From assembly GCA_012800685.1 (NCBI GenBank), contig JAAZIT010000121.1:1-11168 (forward strand): DNA of 11,168 nt. Direction: 5' to 3'. Made by a program: the position numbers and the translations under genes. The DNA is from Clostridiales bacterium. Its GTDB lineage: Bacteria > Bacillota > Clostridia > Oscillospirales > Ruminococcaceae. Each line of letters begins with the position of its first letter. The stretch's first letter is position 1. The notes beneath the pieces were generated by a model, which was not told where the DNA came from, made no database searches, and saw only the letters and a program-made list of their open reading frames with translations. Below, piece by piece: positions 1-6,225 of this stretch.

Positions 1-1377
1 CTAATGGAAAACGGAGTTTGTAATGGCTTTATTGGTGTAGACAATCCAATAAACTTTCTTGATGATTTTCAACTTTTATCTTCTGTAGGCTATTTTACAG
101 TTAGTCATATACAAAAACGTCGACTAATTGATAACCTTGAAAAGCTTAGTTATATTGATGATTTAACACAGCTTTTTAATAGAAACAAATACATAGAAGA
201 TATTACTGAATTAGAAAAAAATATCCCTGAATCTTTAGGAGTTGTTTTTCTTGATTTAAATGGTCTAAAAATTGCAAACGACAAATTTGGTCATGATTAT
301 GGAGATGTTATTTTAAAGAAAGTTGCCAAGCTTTTAATGCGCATATTTAAGAAAAATCATAATATTTATCGAATTGGTGGAGATGAATTTATTATTTTTT
401 CACCTAATATATCTAAAAAAAGCTTTTACACCCTTACTGAACGTTTAAGAACATCTGTAGGCGAGGGTAAAGATATTAGTGCATCGATTGGCACAACGTG
501 GGGAAACAATGATTATAACGTTTGCGATTTAATAAAACACGCTGACGATCTAATGTATGCTAATAAACAAAGTTTTTATCATTCAGCTAAATTCGGTGAT
601 TATAACTATAGCTCGTTAATATCAAAAAATCTTATCAAGGACATTGAAAATGGAAAATACGTTGTTTATCTTCAACCAAAAATTGATTTAGCCACAGACA
701 CTCTTTGTGGTGCAGAGGCACTTATTAGAGGTATTGGTAAGGATGGAAAATTAATTCCTCCAAACAGCTTTATTCCCGTACTCGAATCAAATGGTTTAAT
801 TAGACATATCGATTTTTTTGTTTTTGAAACGGCTTGCAAGCTATTAAATGATTTTGATAAAACATCAACGGACTTAAAATCTATTTCTGTCAACTTCTCA
901 AGAGTAACACTTTTAGAACATGGTATTGTTAATTCATTGGTTGAAATATGTAAAAGGTGCCATGTAAGTCCTAGTAATATTATTATTGAAGTGACAGAAT
1001 CAACAACTCATCTTCAAGTTGAGGAGCTAATAAGCTTAGTTTATAAAATAAAGGACGCTGGGTTTAATGTTTCACTTGATGATTATGGAACAAAATATTC
1101 AAATATGATTGTTCTTTCAAATGTAGGCTTTGACGAAATCAAACTAGACAGAAGCATGATTCGGGAACTAACCTTTAACAGCAAAACAAAAACCATTATA
1201 GAATATACCATTAAAATGCTTAAGGAGCTTAAGAAGTGTAACGTTGTAGCTGAGGGAATTGAAACCCCTGAGGAGCTAGACCTTGTGAAAACCTACGGCT
1301 GCGATTTAGGTCAAGGATTTCATTTTTCAAGACCTATTTCCATTGAAGATTTTACTAAAAAATACATTACTGATTAA
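1..1377 (+). CDS. GGDEF-EAL c-di-GMP signalling protein, C-terminal part (5' end outside window)
   Basis: This is a cytoplasmic hybrid enzyme that can make (GGDEF) and degrade (EAL) cyclic di-GMP. The frame is open at the left edge. The first ATG (base 4) falls in what looks like the end of a GAF-like sensory domain, with a GFIGVDNP stretch at residues 8-15 counted from that ATG, so the true start lies upstream. The GGDEF domain spans about 48-195: DLNGLKIAND at 84-93, an intact GGDEF at 125-129 and ADDLMYANK at 180-188. The allosteric I-site is absent, because the RxxD positions read K and H. The EAL domain spans about 205-455 and keeps the EAL triplet (238-240), the SVNF Asn, the EVTES Glu, DDYGT (359-363), KLD (380-382), AEGIE (416-420) and LGQG. 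All residues expected for phosphodiesterase activity are therefore present. The gene ends at a strong terminator. Which activity dominates in vivo cannot be read from the sequence. Confidence 0.93.
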   Translation, partial: LMENGVCNGFIGVDNPINFLDDFQLLSSVGYFTVSHIQKRRLIDNLEKLSYIDDLTQLFNRNKYIEDITELEKNIPESLGVVFLDLNGLKIANDKFGHDYGDVILKKVAKLLMRIFKKNHNIYRIGGDEFIIFSPNISKKSFYTLTERLRTSVGEGKDISASIGTTWGNNDYNVCDLIKHADDLMYANKQSFYHSAKFGDYNYSSLISKNLIKDIENGKYVVYLQPKIDLATDTLCGAEALIRGIGKDGKLIPPNSFIPVLESNGLIRHIDFFVFETACKLLNDFDKTSTDLKSISVNFSRVTLLEHGIVNSLVEICKRCHVSPSNIIIEVTESTTHLQVEELISLVYKIKDAGFNVSLDDYGTKYSNMIVLSNVGFDEIKLDRSMIRELTFNSKTKTIIEYTIKMLKELKKCNVVAEGIETPEELDLVKTYGCDLGQGFHFSRPISIEDFTKKYITD

Positions 1378-1384
1378 ATAAGCT

Positions 1385-1416
1385 AAGCCCATTGATTTTT
1401 ACATCAATGGGCTTTT
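1385..1416 (+). terminator. Rho-independent terminator after the GGDEF-EAL gene
   Basis: A perfect 11-bp stem (AAGCCCATTGA at 1385-1395 with TCAATGGGCTT at 1404-1414) encloses an 8-base loop and runs into TTTT at 1413-1416. It begins 7 bases after the stop codon. In the opposite direction there is no comparable T run, so it mainly serves the rightward gene. Confidence 0.9.
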
Positions 1417-1459
1417 ATATGTGTATTATAAACTTTTATTTTCTTGCTAAGTTTAGGTA

Positions 1460-1550
1460 ATTGCCAGTTTCTAGTTAATCGCTGCTAATTGGTAGTTACT
1501 AGTTAACGGTTGATAGTTGATCGTTGATAGTTGATAGTTGATAGTAATTA
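1460..1550. repeat. Degenerate tandem array of 7-bp units (consensus GTTGATA)
   Basis: Thirteen consecutive 7-base units can be laid out in one phase. The core, 1509-1543, is five near-identical copies: GTTGATA at 1509, 1523, 1530 and 1537, with GTTGATC at 1516. To the left the same phase continues as GTTAACG, GTTACTA, ATTGGTA, GCTGCTA, GTTAATC, GTTTCTA and ATTGCCA. To the right lies one worn copy, GTAATTA. The array fills the space between two convergent genes and shows no hairpin or coding potential. It is not a CRISPR, since there are no spacers. Function is unknown; slippage-generated repeat or protein-binding array are the options. Confidence 0.75.
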
Positions 1551-1586
1551 ATTTTCAAAAATTATAAAAACTTATCTTTTTTTAGA

Positions 1587-2351
1587 TTAAAGCTGTTTCT
1601 TCCTAAAAATAGATATTGCAGAAATTATACTAACGATTGTCACTCCACAAGCAATTACTGTTGCTGGGACAAATTCCATAGGCTTAAGCTCACCCTGTAT
1701 TATTTGAAGGTTAGCTGTTGAAAGTATTGTAGGAATGTAATCTTTTATTTTTGCTATCATACTTAAAAGTGATAAAGTAACAGCAAAGCCACCAGTTCCT
1801 AAAAGTGATGCAAAAATATTACCTGTCAAGCAGTTAAAAAGTATAAGAACTGAAATAATCATTATTCCAAAAATCCACAAGCCAAATGCTGAAAATACTA
1901 AGCTTGTTAGTCCTCCGCTTGGGAGCAAAATACCTGTCAATACTGTAGTTATGCCAAAGCATAGCCAATAGCAGGCTGTCCAAACAAGGCTTATTGAAGT
2001 AAACTTTGCAAGCACCACACTAGTTCTTGATACACCCTTTGTTAGAATATTTACAAGAGTTCCCTTTGATAACTCTGTGGCAATTGTTCCACTAAAAACT
2101 ATAACTAAGATTATTATTTGCATTTGACTCATGTTTTTATAAAATTGTGTCCAGCTATCTAATGCCGATGGCTCAGGAATCACAATTGTCATGCCCTGCA
2201 TATCCATTGAGCCTAACATCTTTGGCAGAAGCTTTGCCATAACAGGATTTGATACTCCGAACATAATGAATAATACTAAAAGAATTAAAAACTTATAGTT
2301 CCTTAAACTCTCCACAAATTCTTTTTTTAGAAATACTAAATAGTTTTTCAT
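1587..2351 (-). CDS. ABC-2 type transporter permease
   Basis: This is the membrane subunit of an ABC exporter, 254 residues, with about six hydrophobic segments (near 20-36, 77-91, 115-140, 153-172, 183-200 and 229-249). The cytoplasmic stretch after the second segment, E93 to K116 with KGTLVNILTKGVSR, is the conserved loop of ABC-2 permeases that contacts the ATPase. A large external loop lies between segments 1 and 2. The start ATG follows the ATPase stop codon by one base, and its ribosome site GGAGGTGG (2361-2368) lies inside the end of the ATPase gene, so translation is probably coupled. The exported substrate is not predictable; relatives include antimicrobial-peptide resistance and generic stress exporters. 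No convincing terminator is visible between this gene and the heptamer array. Confidence 0.9.
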   Translation of the reverse strand: MKNYLVFLKKEFVESLRNYKFLILLVLFIMFGVSNPVMAKLLPKMLGSMDMQGMTIVIPEPSALDSWTQFYKNMSQMQIIILVIVFSGTIATELSKGTLVNILTKGVSRTSVVLAKFTSISLVWTACYWLCFGITTVLTGILLPSGGLTSLVFSAFGLWIFGIMIISVLILFNCLTGNIFASLLGTGGFAVTLSLLSMIAKIKDYIPTILSTANLQIIQGELKPMEFVPATVIACGVTIVSIISAISIFRKKQL

Positions 2352-2352
2352 A

Positions 2353-3273
2353 TTATTTTACCACCTCCATAAACAAGCTTTCCATAGTTGGCTCTAAAAC
2401 CTCAATTTTTGTTGGAAAAATACCTGTTGAAATAAAAACATCGTATATTGTTTTTTGAATTTCATTTAACTTGTTGGAGGTGATAACAAGTGTATTATCC
2501 TTGCTAGTAATTTGATTTTGAATACTTAATATTCTTTTATTATTAAAGAAGCTAATCATATCCCCTTGTGAAATAAAGCTAATCTCTAGTACATCATGTC
2601 TTCCATTTTGTTTTTTAAGATCAGCTAAGGTACCGTCAAGTACAATCTTACCGTTATTTAGTACTGACACATGATCACAAATTTTTTCGACATCTGATAG
2701 AATATGCGTTGAAAAAACTATTGTTGTCTTACCTTTAACAGATACTAAGATGTCTAGTATTTCTTTTCTTCCGATTGGGTCAAGAGCTGATGTTGGTTCA
2801 TCACATATTAAAAGCTTCGGCTGATTAATAAGCGCCTGTGCTATACCTAGCCTTTGCTTCATTCCTCTTGAAAAGCTACCGATTTTTTTGTCTTCTTTTC
2901 CAAGTCCAACTAGTGACAAAAGTTCTTCTGATCTTTCCTTAATCGTCTTAGAATCGAGAGATGTAAGCTCACCACATAGCTTTAAATACTCCATAGGTCT
3001 CATGTACTTATAAAACGCTGGAACATCAGGAAGATATCCTACATATTGGTTTGTCTTGTTTTGACCAAAGCTTACGGTTTCACCACATATTTTAATTTCT
3101 CCGCTATCCTTTTTTATAAGTCCAAGAATCATTTTCATGGTTGTGGTTTTTCCTGCTCCATTAGCTCCTAAAAAGCCGTAAATACACCCCTCTGGCACAT
3201 TTAAAGTCATATTATCAATAACCTTTTTGTCGCCAAAGCTTTTGTTTAAATTGTTGATAGATAAAATGTTCAC
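2353..3273 (-). CDS. ABC transporter ATP-binding protein (ABC-2/BcrA-like)
   Basis: This is the cytoplasmic ATPase that powers the adjoining permease, 306 residues. Walker A GANGAGKTT is at 36-44, the signature FSRGMKQR at 134-141, Walker B LLICDEP at 154-160 with catalytic E159, the D-loop SALD just after, and the switch histidine in STH at H190. The Q-loop position reads D83 (GYLPD), a variant common in this subfamily. After about residue 220 comes a C-terminal extension of some 85 residues typical of BcrA/YhaQ-like ATPases. The start is GTG, chosen because AGAGG lies seven bases upstream and the protein begins in the usual way (MNILSINNLNKSFG). It is first in a two-gene operon. No GntR-type regulator gene is adjacent, although such exporters often have one. 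Confidence 0.95.
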   Translation of the reverse strand: MNILSINNLNKSFGDKKVIDNMTLNVPEGCIYGFLGANGAGKTTTMKMILGLIKKDSGEIKICGETVSFGQNKTNQYVGYLPDVPAFYKYMRPMEYLKLCGELTSLDSKTIKERSEELLSLVGLGKEDKKIGSFSRGMKQRLGIAQALINQPKLLICDEPTSALDPIGRKEILDILVSVKGKTTIVFSTHILSDVEKICDHVSVLNNGKIVLDGTLADLKKQNGRHDVLEISFISQGDMISFFNNKRILSIQNQITSKDNTLVITSNKLNEIQKTIYDVFISTGIFPTKIEVLEPTMESLFMEVVK

Positions 3274-3280
3274 TAGTTAA

Positions 3281-3285
3281 CCTCT
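3281..3285 (-). promoter_or_regulatory. Ribosome binding site fixing a GTG start for the ABC ATPase
   Basis: AGAGG on the minus strand sits 7 bases before GTG (3273-3271). The next in-frame ATG lies inside the conserved ATPase core, so the GTG is the credible start. Confidence 0.75.
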
Positions 3286-3351
3286 TTTCTATACGTCTAC
3301 AAAAAATCTTATTATTTTATGTTAAATCAGTCTTAAATTTGGAAAATAATA

Positions 3352-3379
3352 TACAAAAATAGCTTTTGTAATTCTACCA
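3352..3379 (-). promoter_or_regulatory. Candidate extended -10 promoter with adjacent dyad, ABC operon
   Basis: On the minus strand TGGTAGAAT (3379-3371) matches an extended -10 element (TGn followed by TAGAAT); no good -35 is visible at the normal distance. Directly downstream, where transcription would start, lies the inverted repeat TACAAAA-N5-TTTTGTA (3352-3370). This placement suits a repressor operator. The leader to the GTG would be about 90 bases. The assignment is by inspection only. Confidence 0.4.
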
Positions 3380-3684
3380 CTTTAAAACCAACATATTCCA
3401 TGCCCAACAAAATCCATTAGTCCGCTTTATGTAAAGACTTTTCATTGTCTTAAATAAAACTTAATATTTTTTAATTCTCTATAGTTCTAACCGTTAATAA
3501 TTATACTACATATTCTTATAAAACAATAATAAATTTATAGTTAAAGAATATTTATTTTATTAATCAATGAAATACTCGCTAATGTAAAAAATCACTTTGC
3601 CATGACTATTACATCACTTCAACTATTATTATCAATACTACTTTTTTATAACATCATTACTAATTTACTAAACTATCGACAGTT
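3380..3684. other. AT-rich intergenic stretch without recognisable gene
   Basis: This very AT-rich stretch separates the ABC operon from the terminator of the MBOAT operon. I see no ORF with a ribosome site, no tRNA or rRNA, no long repeat and no riboswitch-like architecture. Only weak small dyads occur, for example AAGAC/GTCTT around 3434-3451. Confidence 0.5.
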
Positions 3685-3724
3685 AAAATCAATAGCAGAC
3701 TCCTCTTCGTGTCTGCTATTGATT
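3685..3724 (-). terminator. Terminator of the MBOAT operon
   Basis: A perfect 14-bp stem (AATCAATAGCAGAC at 3687-3700 with GTCTGCTATTGATT at 3711-3724) has a 10-base loop and ends about 50 bases after the stop codon of the leftward gene. Read on the minus strand it runs into GATTTT, a short T run, so efficiency may be moderate. Confidence 0.75.
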
Positions 3725-3774
3725 ATTTCAGCACGTAGCTGATTTCTATATAATTAGTTGATTAGTTCATAGTC

Positions 3775-4593
3775 TTAATCGAGATTAACCTCTCGGGTCG
3801 TACCTTGATCTGTCCCAACAGGCATTTTAATTGTCGTTGTCACTTCAGCCTTAGTAGTAGTCATCTCATTTTGTGGAGGTGAGAAGTTCCAGCTAGTAGT
3901 TTGGTCAGAGCCTCCGCCTAGTCCCTCAAACTCTTGAACCTTTTTTTCAGTCGTCCCGGTATTTTGTGGAGTTGTCTCCACAATGGTTGTTGTAATTATA
4001 ACTGTCCCCTGTGATGAGTCATAATCTCCGTCATCCATACCCGTGTGATTCGCATCCTTTATACTGCTAGGTTTTTTAAATTCCTTAAATTCCAAATCAC
4101 TTTTTCCATAGAAATGACTAACCAAAACATTTGCCTGATACATAGTTTGAGATAGTGGCATATCCTTATAGTAATTTAACAAAACATAGCTAGCATATTC
4201 GCCAGTACTTACATTTTTAGCGTTAAATTCCACTTTATTCGTTTTTACCTTATCCTCACCCATAAACAAGAAAGTCATCCCTACCAATAAGATAAACACC
4301 GCAATAATCCCAAGGTTTAAAATATCGTATCGGCTTTTTTGAACACCCTCGGACATTTGCATAAATTTCTCGTTAGTTGCCTTTTCGTTATTTTCGTGTC
4401 TTTTTTCAAAAGCAATATATGTTAGGTCCGTTTCTTGAGATTCGTTTTCTTCAAACTCTGTTTTTGATTTACCATCTCTATCTTTATCAACCTTTTTTAT
4501 ATCAGTTCTAATTTTTTCTAAAATATCATCAGCCATAGAATTTTTTCTATTTTCATTTGATGACGCAGAAAATTTTGTTTCTCTTTCTTTCAT
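3775..4593 (-). CDS. Thr-rich single-pass membrane protein, possible DHHW-like partner of MBOAT
   Basis: I do not recognise this 272-residue protein with certainty. Residues 1-90 are strongly charged and hydrophilic, presumably cytoplasmic, and rich in Lys/Glu/Asp/Asn. One membrane segment spans about 91-111. The rest should be outside the cell. The external part starts with a folded-looking stretch (122-175) whose YYKDMPLSQTMYQAN and FYGK pattern recalls the membrane-proximal region of DHHW-family proteins (D-FP-R...N...L-GK), which often sit next to MBOAT genes. The catalytic SGNH-like domain that should follow is missing. Instead there is a low-complexity Thr/Gly tail (about 185-265, with repeated TTT runs), possibly a glycosylated stalk. 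It begins 18 bases after the MBOAT gene. Its ribosome site GAGG is rather far, about 13 bases, from the ATG. The DHHW relation is inference from pattern only. Confidence 0.8.
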   Translation of the reverse strand: MKERETKFSASSNENRKNSMADDILEKIRTDIKKVDKDRDGKSKTEFEENESQETDLTYIAFEKRHENNEKATNEKFMQMSEGVQKSRYDILNLGIIAVFILLVGMTFLFMGEDKVKTNKVEFNAKNVSTGEYASYVLLNYYKDMPLSQTMYQANVLVSHFYGKSDLEFKEFKKPSSIKDANHTGMDDGDYDSSQGTVIITTTIVETTPQNTGTTEKKVQEFEGLGGGSDQTTSWNFSPPQNEMTTTKAEVTTTIKMPVGTDQGTTREVNLD

Positions 4594-4611
4594 ATCAATT
4601 AATAATCCTCT

Positions 4612-6006
4612 TTATCTCAGGTTATACGCTACCACCGTATACATAGTTAATACCAATAAAGTAAACACTGTCTGTGTAATTCTTACTATGCCATATCCAT
4701 TCTCTTTCTTTTTGGATATTTTATTTTTCAGCTTCTTTATTAGATTTTTAAAAGCAGGAAGTGCTATTAATATTCCTATTAAAATCATTATCCAATTTGA
4801 TAAAACCACACTTTTAAGCTCGTCATTAGCAAATGATGTTACCCCTCTTCCCAGACAAGCCTTTAGCCATGTTTTTCCTTTAGAAAAGCTCTCAAAATAA
4901 AACATAGATACACCAGCTAGTGAAATTATAACAGTGTAAATCATTCTTAAAATAGAGAATTTGCTTAAGCACTTTGTTAAAAACAGCTTTTCAAGAATTA
5001 TAAAAACTGCAAAAAACAATGCTCCTGCTATAGCTCCCTTTTTGAGACCGTACCAAAGACCAATACAGCAGGCTGAAAAAATTATTGAAATTAAATACAG
5101 CCATTTTCTTTTCTTTGCTTGATCCGTTATATTCATTTTAAAGAAATCTATTAGGGTTTTATTAAATCCTGTTGCAATTCCAGTTACTCCATTTTTGCAA
5201 CTAAGAGGTAGAACATTTTCAGGATAATTAAAGCCGTTCATTAAGCCAAGTCCAAGAGCCATGTCTGTAAATCCATCAAACAAATAATATATATATCCCA
5301 CAAAGCCTAGCATACCGAGCCATGCACCTGAAATAGTCAAGTCATTAAAATTCAGACCAGCAGTCATGAGCTTTCCAAAAGCAGACGCTATAACAACTGC
5401 TTTCCCTAGTCCAAATATAAATCTTGTTATTCCGTCATTTAGCTTTTTAGAGTTAACACTTCTATTTCTTATCTCATTCTTAATGTCACCATATCTCACA
5501 ACAGGTCCAACCATCATAAAATGGTATGACATCATATATGTGAGTATGCAGAAGGGATTCTTTTCAGCTTCAATTCTCTTGTGATATACATCAAATACAT
5601 AACTCATTCCTCGTAATGTGTAAAAACCAATGCCCAAAGGAATAATAATATCTGAATAACTAAATTTCTCAAAGCCATTCCAAATTGTTAGAGCAAGTCT
5701 TCCGTCTGATCTAAATAAGTGGTTCCACGAAAAGACAATAAAGGTGGCAGTGTTCATTAAAAAGTCGAGTGCCAACGAGGCATTCTTAATGAACTTTTTC
5801 TTGCTTCCTGCACCTAAACCAAAAACATAATCCATGACAGCAGTTACAAATAATAAAACGATTATTATAGGTCTGCCCCATGTGAAAAATATTAAAGATG
5901 AAATAATTAATATAAGATTTTTATACTCTGCACTCTTGTCAAAAAAGCTAAAAATCACAGTTAAAGGTAAAAAAGCATATACAAATATTAAACTAGAAAA
6001 TTCCAA
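4612..6006 (-). CDS. MBOAT (AlgI/DltB-like) family membrane protein lacking the usual histidines
   Basis: This polytopic membrane protein of 464 residues has the usual length for MBOAT O-acyltransferases of the AlgI/PatA type. Family landmarks in order are the MEFSSLIFVYAFLPL start, IIPLGIGFYTLRGMSYVFDVY (121-141), VGPVVRYGDI (166-175), GLGKAVVIA (199-207), DGFTDMALGLGLMNGFNYPEN (244-264) and a late ESFSKGKTWL (372-381). The segment that normally reads FWRRWHISLS reads ATGFNKTLID here (N282 in place of His). The LWHG motif reads LWYG (Y319). Both histidines tied to acyl transfer are therefore replaced, so it may be inactive or changed in function. The start is TTG, supported by AGGAG eight bases upstream and by the family's N-terminal motif. 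It is first in an operon with the Thr-rich protein. A homologue with O-acetylation activity cannot be assumed. Confidence 0.87.
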   Translation of the reverse strand: MEFSSLIFVYAFLPLTVIFSFFDKSAEYKNLILIISSLIFFTWGRPIIIVLLFVTAVMDYVFGLGAGSKKKFIKNASLALDFLMNTATFIVFSWNHLFRSDGRLALTIWNGFEKFSYSDIIIPLGIGFYTLRGMSYVFDVYHKRIEAEKNPFCILTYMMSYHFMMVGPVVRYGDIKNEIRNRSVNSKKLNDGITRFIFGLGKAVVIASAFGKLMTAGLNFNDLTISGAWLGMLGFVGYIYYLFDGFTDMALGLGLMNGFNYPENVLPLSCKNGVTGIATGFNKTLIDFFKMNITDQAKKRKWLYLISIIFSACCIGLWYGLKKGAIAGALFFAVFIILEKLFLTKCLSKFSILRMIYTVIISLAGVSMFYFESFSKGKTWLKACLGRGVTSFANDELKSVVLSNWIMILIGILIALPAFKNLIKKLKNKISKKKENGYGIVRITQTVFTLLVLTMYTVVAYNLR

Positions 6007-6014
6007 AACGTTTA

Positions 6015-6019
6015 CTCCT
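6015..6019 (-). promoter_or_regulatory. Ribosome binding site fixing a TTG start for the MBOAT gene
   Basis: AGGAG on the minus strand lies 8 bases before TTG (6006-6004). The TTG gives the family-typical N-terminus (M-FSSL-F followed by FLPL), and no ATG is placed as well. Confidence 0.75.
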
Positions 6020-6057
6020 AATTAAAAATTAAAATTTTAAGGGGTTAATTTAATATA

Positions 6058-6086
6058 ATTCTATCACATTTCACAAAAATGTGCAA
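6058..6086 (-). promoter_or_regulatory. Sigma-A promoter of the MBOAT operon
   Basis: On the minus strand TTGCAC (6086-6081) and TAGAAT (6063-6058) are separated by exactly 17 bases. Transcription would start near 6051, giving a leader of roughly 45 bases before the TTG codon. Confidence 0.7.
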
Positions 6087-6091
6087 TAGAA
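6059..6091. promoter_or_regulatory. Inverted repeat overlapping the MBOAT promoter (candidate operator)
   Basis: CACATTT (6065-6071) and AAATGTG (6077-6083) form a perfect 7-bp dyad with a 5-base centre, lying in the spacer and -35 of the MBOAT promoter. Outer arms TTCTAT (6059-6064) and ATAGAA (6086-6091) continue it with a 2-base offset. Occupation by a dimeric regulator would cover both promoter elements. Confidence 0.5.
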
Positions 6092-6124
6092 ATTATCTAT
6101 AAAATGAAATTTTGAAGATAATTT
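6090..6124. repeat. 35-bp near-perfect palindrome between divergent promoters
   Basis: AAATTATCT (6090-6098) pairs with AGATAATTT (6116-6124), and AAAAT (6101-6105) pairs with ATTTT (6109-6113) about the same centre at 6107. Only the two-base steps at 6099-6100 and 6114-6115 break the symmetry. It lies between the MBOAT -35 and the SDR -35. There is no adjoining gene end, so it is not a terminator in either direction. A shared operator or an extruding AT-rich cruciform are possibilities. Confidence 0.6.
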
Positions 6125-6134
6125 AAGAAACAGA

Positions 6135-6163
6135 TTGAAAAATTATAAGATTAATGTTATAAT
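6135..6163 (+). promoter_or_regulatory. Sigma-A promoter of the SDR gene
   Basis: TTGAAA (6135-6140) and a perfect TATAAT (6158-6163) are separated by 17 bases. The start of transcription would be near 6170, giving a leader of about 55 bases. This is the best promoter match in the window and suggests strong vegetative expression unless repressed. Confidence 0.85.
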
Positions 6164-6212
6164 TATATCAAATAGCAGTGTTAGTGCTAATTTCATTAAT
6201 TAATATTTAGAA

Positions 6213-6219
6213 AGAGGTG
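6213..6219 (+). promoter_or_regulatory. Ribosome binding site fixing the ATG start of the SDR gene
   Basis: AGAGGTG sits 6 bases before the ATG at 6226. An in-frame GTG at 6217 is part of this ribosome site itself, so it cannot be the start. Confidence 0.85.
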
Positions 6220-6225
6220 AATTTG

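Noticed and set aside
1460..1550. CRISPR-like repeat array
   Set aside because: The units are only 7 bases and directly adjacent with no spacers, and no cas genes are present.
2850..2880. ABC signature reads FSRGMKQ instead of LSGGQ
   Set aside because: SxGMKQR-type signatures are normal in BcrA/ABC-2 ATPases, so it is not a sign of inactivity.
3434..3451. Small AAGAC/GTCTT hairpin upstream of the ABC operon
   Set aside because: A five-base stem in AT-rich DNA is too weak to call.
6217..6225. Earlier in-frame GTG start for the SDR gene
   Set aside because: The GTG is part of the AGAGGTG ribosome site of the ATG at 6226, and the three extra residues precede the usual start of the Rossmann strand.
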